The translations under genes were made by a program, and so were the position numbers. The notes below the pieces were generated by a model, which did not search any database, was not told the DNA's origin, and saw only the letters and a list, made by a program, of their open reading frames with translations. A DNA stretch of 64,000 nucleotides from Actinomadura sp. NBRC 104412 (GTDB lineage: Bacteria > Actinomycetota > Actinomycetes > Streptosporangiales > Streptosporangiaceae), in the NCBI RefSeq assembly GCF_030269515.1, contig NZ_BSTM01000001.1, positions 434,001 through 498,000 of the forward strand, read 5' to 3'. Positions 41,082 to 49,543 of this stretch are shown here, in pieces (position 1 is the first letter of the stretch; each line of letters opens with the position of its first letter).

Positions 41082-42140
41082 CTAGCTTTGGGGTGCGCGC
41101 GTGCTCTCTCTGAGCACGACCTCGCCGGCGATGCGCTCCACGCGGCTGCGCCTGCCCGCCGGTTCACGGACGGCCAGTTCCATCACGCGCTCGCCCATCA
41201 GATCCAGGGGCAGCGCGACCGTGGTCAGCGGTGGCGTCAGGTCCCGGACGATCGGGATGTCGTCGAAGCCCGCCAGGGACACCTCGCCCGGCACGTCCAC
41301 GCCGTTGTCGCGGAACGCGGCGAGCGCGCCGATCGCCATCACGTCGGTGACCGCGAACACGCACGTGGGCAGGGTGCCGCGGCGGATCAGCTCGACGGCC
41401 GCCGCGTAGCCGCCGTCGCGGGTGAAGCCCGCCTCCACCACCCGTTGATCGGGCAGCATCACGCCGGCGTCGCCCAGCGTCCCGGCGAAACCGGCGAACC
41501 GGTCGGCGACGGTGGTGAGCGCGCGCGGCCCGGTCAGCACGCCGAAGTCACGGTGGCCGAGGTCGAGCAGAGCGCGGGCCAGCGCCGCCGCGCCCTCGCG
41601 GTTCTGCGGCAGGACGGTGTCCACCCGGAGGCTGCGATGCCGGCTGACCACCGCGACCCGGCCCCCGGCCCGCTGGTAAGGCTCCAGTTCGGCGCCCATG
41701 GACCGCTCCCAGTCGCGGTCCTCGAAGCCCGAGCCGATCAGCAGGATGGCGCGCGCCCGCTGCGCGCGCAGCATGGCGATGTACTCGATCTCGCGGGCCG
41801 GGTCACGGAACGTGCTGGCCAGCATGACCAGCAGCCCGCGGTCGGAGGCGGCGCGCATGACGCCCCGCGCGACGCTGGCGAAGTAGGGGTCGCTGACGTC
41901 GTGGCAGATCACCCCGATCACCTTGCTGGACGCGCTGGCCAGCGCCTGCGCGTGCGCGTTGGGGGTATAGGCCAGCTCGCCCGCGGCGGCCAGCACCCGC
42001 TCCCGCAGGTCCGGCCTGACCTGCGCGGTGCCGTTCAGGACGCGGGACGCCGTGGCCAGCGACACCCCCGCCTGGCGCGCCACGTCCTGAAGCGTGACAT
42101 GCGACCGGATGGCCTGCGGCCGCTCGCCGTCCGCCGTCAT
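41082..42140 (-). CDS. LacI family transcriptional regulator
   Basis: A 352-residue regulator. The LacI HTH is at residues 14-35 (VTLQDVARQAGVSLATASRV), followed by the hinge helix with ALAS, and a periplasmic-binding-like sugar domain (SDPYFASVARGVMRAASDRG; CVFAVTDVMAIGALAAFRDN). Divergent from the ABC transporter/catabolic operon, whose promoter region carries a perfect 12-bp LacI-type palindrome; the same tandem site recurs before the PQQ dehydrogenase gene at 49.5 kb. It most likely represses both and is released by an unknown sugar or sugar-like ligand. Confidence 0.92.
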   Translation of the reverse strand: MTADGERPQAIRSHVTLQDVARQAGVSLATASRVLNGTAQVRPDLRERVLAAAGELAYTPNAHAQALASASSKVIGVICHDVSDPYFASVARGVMRAASDRGLLVMLASTFRDPAREIEYIAMLRAQRARAILLIGSGFEDRDWERSMGAELEPYQRAGGRVAVVSRHRSLRVDTVLPQNREGAAALARALLDLGHRDFGVLTGPRALTTVADRFAGFAGTLGDAGVMLPDQRVVEAGFTRDGGYAAAVELIRRGTLPTCVFAVTDVMAIGALAAFRDNGVDVPGEVSLAGFDDIPIVRDLTPPLTTVALPLDLMGERVMELAVREPAGRRSRVERIAGEVVLRESTRAPQS

Positions 42141-42189
42141 CGACCCCCCTCGTCCGTGGCGTGTGGTCCATCTTGCACCGTCCCGGCTC

Positions 42190-42218
42190 TTGACCTGGAG
42201 GTGCGCCCTTCCTACCGT
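42190..42218 (+). promoter_or_regulatory. Promoter of the ABC transporter operon
   Basis: TTGACC (42190-42195), 17-bp spacer, TACCGT (42213-42218). The tandem operator lies about 20 bp downstream of the -10 element, consistent with repression of early transcription. Confidence 0.5.
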
Positions 42219-42237
42219 CGTGCGTGACAGTATCTCA

Positions 42238-42262
42238 GAAAGCGCTTTCAGAATGCGCTTTC
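42238..42262. promoter_or_regulatory. Tandem LacI-family operators (site 1)
   Basis: GAAAGCGCTTTC (42238-42249, perfect palindrome with central CG) and GAATGCGCTTTC (42251-42262), centres 13 bp apart. The same pair with the same spacing occurs at 49487-49511. Confidence 0.75.
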
Positions 42263-42284
42263 ATCGGGACGTCCCGGAGGTCTC

Positions 42285-43154
42285 ATGGCGAGTCACGGCA
42301 CGACCACCGCGCCACCGGCCACGTCCGCCACCGGGGTCGCCGAGCGCCGCGGGCCCACCCCCGGCGAGCGCGCCCGGGACCTGGCCGACCGCGCCTGGCG
42401 CCCCATCGGGCTGCTGCTGGCCTGCCTGGCCGCGTGGTGGGCGGTCACCGTGCTAGGACTGATCGAGCCCTACCTCGTCCCGTCCCCGGGGACCACGCTC
42501 CGCGTGATGGCCGACAAGTCCTCCTACATCTGGCACCACAGCTGGGTCACCACCTACGAGACCCTGCTCGGCTTCGCCATCGCCACCGTCATCGGGATCG
42601 CGGCGGCCGTGGTGATGGTGTACTCCACCACCATCGAGCGCACCCTCTACCCCATCCTGCTGTTCGCCCAGGTCATCCCCAAGATCGCGATCGCACCGCT
42701 GTTCGTGGTCTGGCTCGGCTTCGGGATCGCGCCCAAGATCGTGGTGGCGGTGCTGATCGCGTTCTTCCCGGTGGTGATCTCCATGGTCACCGGGCTGAAG
42801 GCGGTGGACCCCGAGATGATCGAGCTGTCGGCCACGATGGGCGCCGGGCCGCTCCAGACCTTCACCAAGATCCGCTTCCCCGCGTCGCTGCCCTACCTGT
42901 TCTCCGGGCTCAAGGTGGCGGTGACGCTGGCCGTCACCGGCGCCGTCGTCGGCGAGTTCGTCGGCGCCAACGAGGGCCTGGGCTACGTGATCCTCCAGGC
43001 CAACGGCAATCTCGACACCCCCATGCTGTTCGCCGGGCTGCTGGTCATGTCGCTGATCGGCGTCGTGCTCTTCGTCCTGGTCGAGCTGGCCGAGCACCTG
43101 CTGCTGCCCTGGCACGCCAGCCGCCGAGGCGACTCGGTGACGACGACCTACTGA
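42285..43154 (+). CDS. ABC transporter permease, SsuC/TauC/ThiX type
   Basis: A 289-residue BPD-type inner-membrane protein with about six spans. The family motif for ATPase contact is visible in DPEMIELSATMGAGPLQTFT followed by KIRFPASLPYLFSGLK. The ATG at 42285 has GGAGG 5 bases upstream. First gene of the LacI-controlled operon; works with the NMT1-like binding protein and the ATPase that follow. This importer class normally moves nitrate, sulfonates or pyrimidine precursors, which is unusual next to sugar-type enzymes. Confidence 0.92.
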   Translation: MASHGTTTAPPATSATGVAERRGPTPGERARDLADRAWRPIGLLLACLAAWWAVTVLGLIEPYLVPSPGTTLRVMADKSSYIWHHSWVTTYETLLGFAIATVIGIAAAVVMVYSTTIERTLYPILLFAQVIPKIAIAPLFVVWLGFGIAPKIVVAVLIAFFPVVISMVTGLKAVDPEMIELSATMGAGPLQTFTKIRFPASLPYLFSGLKVAVTLAVTGAVVGEFVGANEGLGYVILQANGNLDTPMLFAGLLVMSLIGVVLFVLVELAEHLLLPWHASRRGDSVTTTY

Positions 43155-43226
43155 CCTCGTGACCACCACCTCGTGACGACCACCCACCGGCTGCGCAACC
43201 CCTCCCACCCACTCATGGAGACCCCC

Positions 43227-44282
43227 ATGAAACGACGGACCCGCCCCGCACAGGCCCAGCGCGACCCCATGAGACTCCGTGTCCTCGCCACGGCGCTCGT
43301 CCCCATGCTCGCCCTGACCGCCGCGGCCTGCGGCGGGTCGGACGAGACCACGACCTCGTCCGGCAAGAGGCTCGACAAGGTCACGCTGACCCTCAACTGG
43401 TACCCCTACGGCGAGCACGCGCCGTTCTACTACGGCAAGAAGCAGAAGATCTTCGAGAAGCACGGCATCGACCTGACGATCAAGGCCGGGCAGGGCTCGC
43501 AGAAGACCGTCCAGGCCACCGGCGCGGGCCAGACCGACTTCGGCTGGGCCGACACCCCGGCCCTGCTGGCCGCCGTGGACAAGGGCGTGCCGGTCAAGAG
43601 CATCGGGGTGTTCCTCCAGACCACGCCCGCGTCCGTGCAGGCGTTCACCTCCGCGGGGCTCAAGCGGCCCGAGGACCTCAAGGGCCGGACCATCGCCGGC
43701 ACGGCGGGCGACGCGCTGCAGCGCACGTTCCCGGTCTTCCTCAAGAAGAACGGCATCGCCGAGAGCGAGGTCAAGGTGCAGAACACCGACCCCGCCGGGA
43801 AGATCGCCGCGGTGCTGTCGGGCAAGTCCGACGGCCTGATGGGCTTCGCCAACGACCAGGGCCCGATCATGGCGGCCAAGTCCGGCAAGCCGGTGTCGGC
43901 ACTGCGCTACTCCGACTTCGGGGTGAACTTCTTCTCCAACGGGCTGCTGGTCGGCGAGCGGAAGCTGAAGAGCGACGGCGACCTGGCGAAGCGGATGGTC
44001 GCCGCGACCAGCGAGTCCTGGACGGCGGCGCAGCGCGACCAGGCCGGTGCCGTCGCGAGCATGGCCGGGGCGTCCGAGCAGCTCCCCGCGCCGCCCGTCC
44101 TCACCGAGCAGTTCAAGACCACGCTCACCCTGCTGCACACGCCGGCCACGCAGGGCAAGGCGCCGGGCGTGAACTCCGAGGCCGACTGGCGGCAGACGAT
44201 CTCCCTGTTCCACCAGACGGGCGTCATCACCAAGGCGCAGGAGCCGTCGGCGTACTGGCAGCCGCAGGAGCCCGCGCAGTAA
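43227..44282 (+). CDS. NMT1/ThiY-like ABC transporter solute-binding lipoprotein
   Basis: A 351-residue exported protein with a lipoprotein signal (LTAAACGG, Cys35) and an NMT1/THI5-like domain: LTLNWYPYGEHAPFYYGKKQ at its start, then FGWADTPALLAAVDKGVPV and KSDGLMGFANDQGPIMAA. The LNW(Y/F)P...H.PFY opening is typical of binding proteins for HMP-like pyrimidines and related aromatic ligands, but no TPP riboswitch or thiamine gene is present. ATG at 43227 has GGAG upstream; 43173 and 43269 are alternatives. Ends in TAATG overlap with the ATPase gene. Confidence 0.88.
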   Translation: MKRRTRPAQAQRDPMRLRVLATALVPMLALTAAACGGSDETTTSSGKRLDKVTLTLNWYPYGEHAPFYYGKKQKIFEKHGIDLTIKAGQGSQKTVQATGAGQTDFGWADTPALLAAVDKGVPVKSIGVFLQTTPASVQAFTSAGLKRPEDLKGRTIAGTAGDALQRTFPVFLKKNGIAESEVKVQNTDPAGKIAAVLSGKSDGLMGFANDQGPIMAAKSGKPVSALRYSDFGVNFFSNGLLVGERKLKSDGDLAKRMVAATSESWTAAQRDQAGAVASMAGASEQLPAPPVLTEQFKTTLTLLHTPATQGKAPGVNSEADWRQTISLFHQTGVITKAQEPSAYWQPQEPAQ

Positions 44283-45031
44283 TGCTCGCTCTCGACGACG
44301 TGACGATCCGGTTCCGCTCCCGCAGGCGGGACGTCACCGCGCTGCGCGAGGTGTCCCTGGACGTGGCCGGCGGCGAGTTCGTGGCCATCGTCGGCCCGTC
44401 CGGGTGCGGCAAGTCCACGCTGCTGAAACTGGTGGCGGGGCTGCTCAGGCCCACCTCCGGCACGGTACGGCTGCGCGGCGAGCCGGTGACGGGACCGCGC
44501 CACGACATCGGGTACGTGTTCCAGCGCGCGGCCCTGCTGGAGTGGCGCAGCGCCCGCCGCAACATCCTGCTCCAGGCGGAGATGCGCCGCATGCCGTCCG
44601 CCAAGGCCCGCGAGCGCACCGCCGAGCTGATCGAGATGACCGGCCTGAGCGGGTTCGAGGACGCGCTGCCGCACGAGCTGTCCGGCGGCATGCAGCAGCG
44701 GGTGGCGCTGTGCCGCGCGCTGCTGCACGAGCCGCCCGTGCTGCTGATGGACGAGCCGTTCGGCGCCCTGGACGCCCTCACCCGCGAGCAGCTCAACGTC
44801 GAGATGCACCGGATCTGGCGGGAGACCCGCACCACCGTCCTGCTGGTCACGCACTCGATCACGGAGGCGGCGTTCCTGGCGAGCCGGGTCGTGGTGATGA
44901 GCCACCGGCCCGGCACGATCAGGGAGATCATCGACGTGGACCTGCCGGAGAGGAACGGTTACGCCGCCACCGTGGCCCTTCCAGAGTTCTCCCGTGTCAC
45001 CACCCGCATTCGCGAGAAGGGTTTCTCTTGA
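44282..45031 (+). CDS. ABC transporter ATP-binding protein, SsuB/TauB type
   Basis: A 249-residue ATPase with Walker A GPSGCGKST (residues 38-46), signature LSGGMQQR, Walker B VLLMDEPFGALDALTREQ and the H-loop VTHSITEA. Its ATG overlaps the stop of the binding-protein gene (TAATG). Energises the NMT1-type importer. Confidence 0.95.
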   Translation: MLALDDVTIRFRSRRRDVTALREVSLDVAGGEFVAIVGPSGCGKSTLLKLVAGLLRPTSGTVRLRGEPVTGPRHDIGYVFQRAALLEWRSARRNILLQAEMRRMPSAKARERTAELIEMTGLSGFEDALPHELSGGMQQRVALCRALLHEPPVLLMDEPFGALDALTREQLNVEMHRIWRETRTTVLLVTHSITEAAFLASRVVVMSHRPGTIREIIDVDLPERNGYAATVALPEFSRVTTRIREKGFS

Positions 45032-45033
45032 GC

Positions 45034-46254
45034 ATGGCACGCAGGCCCATCGGGATCGTCATGAACGGCGTCACCGGCCGCATGGGGTACCGCCAGCATC
45101 TCGTCCGCTCGATCCTGGCGATCCGGGAGGAGGGCGGGCTGCCGCTGGCCGACGGCACCGTGCTGTGGCCGGAGCCGGTGCTGGTCGGGCGCGACGAGGC
45201 GAAGCTGCGCGCGCTGGCCGAGCGGCACGGGCTGGACGGCGCGGGCGGACCGGACGGCCGGGGCGCCTGGACGACCGACCTCGCCGAGGCGCTGGCCCGC
45301 CCCGGCGTCGAGATCTACTTCGACGCCCAGATCACCTCGGCGCGGCGCCCGGCGATCGAGGCCGCGATCGCCGCGGGCAAGCACGTCTACACCGAGAAGC
45401 CGCTGGCCGACGACCTGGACGGGGCGCTGGCGCTGGCCCGGCTCGCGGACGCGGCGGGCGTCCGGCACGGCGTCGTCCAGGACAAGCTGTTCCTGCCGGG
45501 CATCCGCAAGCTCAAACGCCTGGTGGACGGCGGGTTCTTCGGGCGGGTGCTGTCGGTGCGCGGCGAGTTCGGCTACTGGGTGTTCGAGGGCGACTGGCAG
45601 GAGGCGCAGCGGCCGAGCTGGAACTACCGGGCGGACCAGGGCGGCGGGATCATCGTCGACATGTTCTGCCACTGGCGGTACGTGCTCGACAACGTGATCG
45701 CGCCGGTGCGGTCGGTGCAGGCGCTGGGCGCCGTGCACATCCCCGAGCGGGTGGACGAGGACGGCAAGCCCTACGAGGCGACGGCCGACGACGCCGCGTA
45801 CGCCGTCTTCGAGCTGGACGGCGGGATCATCGCGCAGATCAACTCGTCCTGGGTCACCCGGGTGTTCCGCGACGAGCTGGTGGAGTTCCAGGTGGACGGC
45901 ACGGAGGGCAGCGCGGTCGCGGGCCTGCGGCGCTGCCGGGTCCAGCACCGCGCGATGACGCCCAAGCCCGTGTGGAACCCCGACCTGCCCGCGGAGCACG
46001 ACTTCCGGTCGCAGTGGCAGGAGGTTCCCGACAACGAGGAGTTCGGCAACGGCTTCAAGGTGCAGTGGGAGTTGTTCCTGCGGCATGTCGCCGAGCACGG
46101 CGGGCGGTCCGGGGGGTCGTCCTCCCAGGACCAACGCGAGACAGAGTTCCCGTGGGACTTCTACTCGGGTGCGCGCGGCGTCCAGCTCGCCGAGCTGGGG
46201 TTGCGGTCGTGGCGTGAGGGCCGTCGCATCGAGGTTCCGGAGCTGGGCCGATGA
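45034..46254 (+). CDS. Gfo/Idh/MocA family oxidoreductase
   Basis: A 406-residue NAD(P)-dependent enzyme. The Rossmann start NGVTGRMGYRQHL and the family motif HVYTEKPLADDL are visible, with a later VDMFCHWRYVLDN that holds the catalytic His region. Such enzymes oxidise sugars, inositols or 3-keto-glycosides. ATG at 45034 lies 2 bp after the ATPase stop; a TTG at 45028 with AAGGG 6 bases upstream is an alternative. The next gene starts in an ATGA overlap, so this is part of a tightly coupled catabolic set. Confidence 0.92.
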   Translation: MARRPIGIVMNGVTGRMGYRQHLVRSILAIREEGGLPLADGTVLWPEPVLVGRDEAKLRALAERHGLDGAGGPDGRGAWTTDLAEALARPGVEIYFDAQITSARRPAIEAAIAAGKHVYTEKPLADDLDGALALARLADAAGVRHGVVQDKLFLPGIRKLKRLVDGGFFGRVLSVRGEFGYWVFEGDWQEAQRPSWNYRADQGGGIIVDMFCHWRYVLDNVIAPVRSVQALGAVHIPERVDEDGKPYEATADDAAYAVFELDGGIIAQINSSWVTRVFRDELVEFQVDGTEGSAVAGLRRCRVQHRAMTPKPVWNPDLPAEHDFRSQWQEVPDNEEFGNGFKVQWELFLRHVAEHGGRSGGSSSQDQRETEFPWDFYSGARGVQLAELGLRSWREGRRIEVPELGR

Positions 46255-47393
46255 AGGTGGATCTGCCCGTCGCCGGCGGCTCGGTCGTCCCGTACACGCT
46301 GGGAGAGCCGCGTTCCTACCCGCGTCCCTCCGGGCCTGCGCGGACGCGGGTCGCGTACGCGGCGGCACACGTCGTACCGGATCCGTTCGCGGAGCGGCCC
46401 ACACTCGACTGGGACGCGACGCTGGCGTTCCGGCGCCACCTGTGGTCGTACGGCCTCGGGGTGGCCGAGGCCATGGACACCGCGCAGCGCGGCATGGGCC
46501 TGGAGTGGGACGTCACGCGCGAGCTGATCCTGCGCAGCGGCGCCGAGGCGCGGGCGTCCGGTGGGCTCCTCGGGTGCGGCGCGGGCACCGACCAGCTCCC
46601 GGCGGGTCCCGCGACGCTGGATCGCGTCGTCGCGGCGTACGAGGAGCAGTTGGCGGTGGTGGCGGAGGCGGGTGCCGTGCCGATCCTGATGGCCAGCCGC
46701 CACCTCGCCGCGTCCGCAAGAGGCCCCGACGACTACGCGGAGGTGTACGGGCGGCTGCTCTCCGGGCTGGACCGTCCGGCCATCCTGCATTGGCTGGGCC
46801 CCATGTTCGACCCGGCGCTCGAAGGCTACTGGGGCTCGTCCTATCTCGGCGCGGCGGCCGAGACCGTGCTCGCCATCATCGCCGAGCACGCCGCCAAGGT
46901 GGACGGGATCAAGGTCTCGCTGCTGGACGCCGAGCGCGAGATCGCCCTGCGTCGCCGCCTGCCCCCGGGAGTGCGCCTCTACACCGGGGACGACTTCAAC
47001 TATCCGAGCCTCATCAGAGGCGACGACCGAGGCCACAGCGACGCGCTGCTCGGCATCTTCGACGCCGTCGCGCCCGCCGCCGCGACGGCGCTGCACGCCT
47101 TGGACGACGGCGAGCTCGACACCTACGAGGAGGTCTTCGCCCCGACCCTGCCGCTCGCCCGGCACCTCTTCGAGACCCCGACCTACTACTACAAGACCGG
47201 CGTGGTGTTCCTGGCCTGGCTGTCGGGGCATCAGCGGCATTTCCGGATGGTGGGCGGGCTGGAGAGCGCGCGTCCCGTCCTGCACCTGACCCGTCTGTTC
47301 CAGCTCGCGGACGCCGCGGGGTTGCTCCCCGACCCCGAACTGGCCGCTACGCGCATGCGCGCGTGGCTGACCGTCCAAGGGGTGCCGCAGTGA
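46251..47393 (+). CDS. DUF993 protein, dihydrodipicolinate-synthase-like aldolase fold
   Basis: A 380-residue protein of the DUF993 family, related to class I aldolases of the DHDPS type. Recognisable: VAEAMDTAQRGMGLEWDVTR, DRPAILHWLGPMFDPALEGY, and KVDGIKVSLLDAERE, where the lysine in GIKVSLLD matches the Schiff-base position of DHDPS-like enzymes. Reaction not known. ATGA overlap with the Gfo/Idh gene and GTGA overlap with the isomerase gene, so the three almost certainly act in one pathway. Confidence 0.85.
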   Translation: MKVDLPVAGGSVVPYTLGEPRSYPRPSGPARTRVAYAAAHVVPDPFAERPTLDWDATLAFRRHLWSYGLGVAEAMDTAQRGMGLEWDVTRELILRSGAEARASGGLLGCGAGTDQLPAGPATLDRVVAAYEEQLAVVAEAGAVPILMASRHLAASARGPDDYAEVYGRLLSGLDRPAILHWLGPMFDPALEGYWGSSYLGAAAETVLAIIAEHAAKVDGIKVSLLDAEREIALRRRLPPGVRLYTGDDFNYPSLIRGDDRGHSDALLGIFDAVAPAAATALHALDDGELDTYEEVFAPTLPLARHLFETPTYYYKTGVVFLAWLSGHQRHFRMVGGLESARPVLHLTRLFQLADAAGLLPDPELAATRMRAWLTVQGVPQ

Positions 47394-48199
47394 CGCTGGA
47401 ACGTTTCAGCCTGAACCAGTGGACGACGCGCTACTGGCCGCTGCCGGAACTGGTCGACGGCTGCGCGTCCCGGGGAGTCCGCGGGATCGGGTTGTGGCGG
47501 GAGCCTGTCGCCGAGTACGGCCTTGCCCGTACGGTGAAGATCGTGCGAGATGCGGGCATCACGGTGACCTCCCTATGCAGGGGCGGCTTCTTCCAGAAAG
47601 AGGACGCCATCGCGGACAACCGCCGTGCCATCGAGGAGGCCGCCGAGTTAGGCGCGCCCGTGCTCTTACTGGTCAGCGGCGGGCTTCCCGACGGCTCCCG
47701 TGACCTCGACGGCGCCCGCGAACGGGTGTCCGAGGCGCTCGCCGAACTCGCCCCGTACGCGGGAGAGCACAACGTCCAGCTCGCGATAGAGCCGCTGCAC
47801 CCGATGTTCTGCTCGGACCGCTGCGTCGTGTCGACCCTCGCGCAGGCGCTCGACATCGCCGCTCCCCTGCCCGCGCACCAGGTGGGCGTGGCCATCGACA
47901 CCTACCACCTGTGGTGGGACCCGGACGCCTACACCGGCATCGCCCGCGCGGGAGCCGAGGGACGGCTGGCCATCTTCCAGGTGGCCGACTGGACCACACC
48001 GCTGCCCGCGGGCGCCCTGACCGGCCGCGGGATGCTCGGCGACGGCTGTGTCGAGCTGCGCCGCTTCCGCGAGGCGGTCGACGCCGCCGGGTACGCGGGA
48101 CCCATCGAGGTGGAGATCTTCAACGACGCGCTGTGGGCGATGCCGGGACCCGGCGCCCTCGACCTCACGCTGTCCCGGTTCGCGGAGCACGTGGAGTGA
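47390..48199 (+). CDS. Sugar phosphate isomerase/epimerase (xylose isomerase-like TIM barrel)
   Basis: A 269-residue AP_endonuc_2/IolE-type TIM barrel with metal-binding positions in LAIEPLHPMF (Glu), VAIDTYHLWWDP (Asp, His), IFQVADW and IEVEIFND (Glu). Family members isomerise sugars or dehydrate inosose (IolE). GTG start at 47390 overlaps the DUF993 stop (GTGA). Works with the two preceding enzymes. Confidence 0.9.
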   Translation: MTLERFSLNQWTTRYWPLPELVDGCASRGVRGIGLWREPVAEYGLARTVKIVRDAGITVTSLCRGGFFQKEDAIADNRRAIEEAAELGAPVLLLVSGGLPDGSRDLDGARERVSEALAELAPYAGEHNVQLAIEPLHPMFCSDRCVVSTLAQALDIAAPLPAHQVGVAIDTYHLWWDPDAYTGIARAGAEGRLAIFQVADWTTPLPAGALTGRGMLGDGCVELRRFREAVDAAGYAGPIEVEIFNDALWAMPGPGALDLTLSRFAEHVE

Positions 48200-49401
48200 C
48201 GGCGTCCGCCCGTACGTGGCGCGGGGCGGCGGGGGCGTGGCTGGGGATCGGGACGGCGCCCGGCGCGCTGGTGCTGGGGGCGCAGATCGGCGAGCGGCAC
48301 GACGGCACGCTGCCGCTGGTGGCGCTCGTCATCGGCGGCGTGGTCATGTGCGCCTTGCTCGCCGCGCAGGGACGGCGCGGGCTGCGGCCGCCCGCCGGGG
48401 AGAACGCCACGCTCTCGGAGCTGTCCCCGCGTTACCTGCCGCCGGTGACCGACCGGGTGGTCACCGGCCTGCTCGGGCTCGCCATGATCGGCTGGTTCGG
48501 GTTCAACGTCGGGCTGGGCGGCGGCGCGGTGGCCGCGCTGACGGGGCTGCCGGACGTGGCCGGGGCGCTCGCGCTGAGCGTGCTGATCGCGGCTGTGCTG
48601 CTGTCCGGCGGCCGCTGGAACGGTCTCGCGGTGGTGACCACGCTCACCGCGATCGTGCTGATCGCGCTGGTGGCGGTACGGCTGCCGCCGCCCGCCTCGC
48701 CGATCTCGGTCGTCCCGTCCGGCGCGCCGCGGGACGTGGGCGCCGCCCTGGCCGTCGACCTGGCCGGCTACATCGGATACGTGTCGGTGTTCGCGGTGCG
48801 CGCGCCCGACTTCACCGTGGGCCTGCGCGGGCGCGGCGACCTGTGGTGGTGCGTGGGCCTGCTGGTGGGCCCGGCGCTGGCGGCGAGCGTGGTCGGCGCC
48901 GGTCTGGCCGCGGCCAGCGGGTCGTCGGACGTGGTGGCGGTGCTGGCCGGTCCCGAGGGGCTGCCGGTCGCCAACCTCTTCGTCGCCGTCTCGGTGATCG
49001 CGCCGACGCTGTCGGCCGTCCACTCCGGGGTCTTCGCCGCGCGCCGGTTCGCCGCGCGGCTGCCGTACGCGGCGACCGTGCTGGTGATCGCCGTCCCGGG
49101 CACCGTGCTGGCGTCCCTGCGGGTGGACCGGCTGCTGCTGTCCTGGCTGACGCTGCTGGCCGCCACGCTCCCGGCGCTCATCCCGCCGATGACCGCCGAG
49201 GCGGTGCGCCGCCGACGCGGCCACAGGGGCGGGCGGCGCCGGGTCTCCACGTGGCTGTGGGCGCCGGGCGCGGCGCTCGCGCTGGCGCTGACGCTCGCGG
49301 GGTACGCGGCGGCGGCACCGGCGGGGCTGGCGCTGTCGCTGCTCGCCACGGTCGCGCACGGGGCCTTCGGCGCGTTCCGTGCCGAGCAACGGGCACGGTA
49401 G
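48196..49401 (+). CDS. Multispan membrane transporter, possibly NCS1-like
   Basis: A 401-residue protein with about 11-12 hydrophobic helices. The opening GIGTAPGALVLGAQIGERHD and the segment LAGYIGYVSVFAVRAPDFTV suggest a purine-cytosine-permease-like transporter, but the match is weak and the family is uncertain. GTG start in a GTGA overlap with the isomerase gene makes it the last gene of the LacI-controlled operon, giving the operon a second transport system besides the ABC importer. A 16-bp tandem repeat begins at its stop codon. Confidence 0.7.
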   Translation: MTASARTWRGAAGAWLGIGTAPGALVLGAQIGERHDGTLPLVALVIGGVVMCALLAAQGRRGLRPPAGENATLSELSPRYLPPVTDRVVTGLLGLAMIGWFGFNVGLGGGAVAALTGLPDVAGALALSVLIAAVLLSGGRWNGLAVVTTLTAIVLIALVAVRLPPPASPISVVPSGAPRDVGAALAVDLAGYIGYVSVFAVRAPDFTVGLRGRGDLWWCVGLLVGPALAASVVGAGLAAASGSSDVVAVLAGPEGLPVANLFVAVSVIAPTLSAVHSGVFAARRFAARLPYAATVLVIAVPGTVLASLRVDRLLLSWLTLLAATLPALIPPMTAEAVRRRRGHRGGRRRVSTWLWAPGAALALALTLAGYAAAAPAGLALSLLATVAHGAFGAFRAEQRAR

Positions 49402-49448
49402 GCAACGAGCACGGTAGGCAACGGGCACGGTAGGCAACGGGCACGGTA
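49385..49448 (+). repeat. 16-bp tandem repeat, four units
   Basis: Units of GGCAACGGGCACGGTA at 49385 (first base changed), 49401, 49417 and 49433. The transporter's TAG stop lies at the junction of units 1 and 2. Not a CRISPR: there are no spacers. Confidence 0.9.
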
Positions 49449-49454
49449 GGAGCC

Positions 49455-49483
49455 TTGACGGCCGCCGGGGCTTCTCGTACGTT
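49455..49483 (+). promoter_or_regulatory. Promoter of the PQQ dehydrogenase-LamG unit
   Basis: TTGACG (49455-49460), 17-bp spacer, TACGTT (49478-49483). The tandem operator starts 4 bp after the -10 element and would cover the transcription start. Confidence 0.6.
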
Positions 49484-49486
49484 CAT

Positions 49487-49511
49487 GAAAGCGCTTCCAG
49501 AAAGCGCTTTC
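49487..49511. promoter_or_regulatory. Tandem LacI-family operators (site 2)
   Basis: GAAAGCGCTTCC (49487-49498) and the perfect palindrome GAAAGCGCTTTC (49500-49511), centres 13 bp apart, as at 42238-42262. Confidence 0.75.
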
Positions 49512-49543
49512 CAGCCTTCTCTCACCCCCCTTGGACGGCCGGA

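Noticed and set aside
42141..42284. TPP riboswitch before the NMT1/ThiY-like importer
   Set aside because: The conserved CTGAGA and ACCTGA blocks of the THI element are not visible; LacI-type operators occupy the leader instead.
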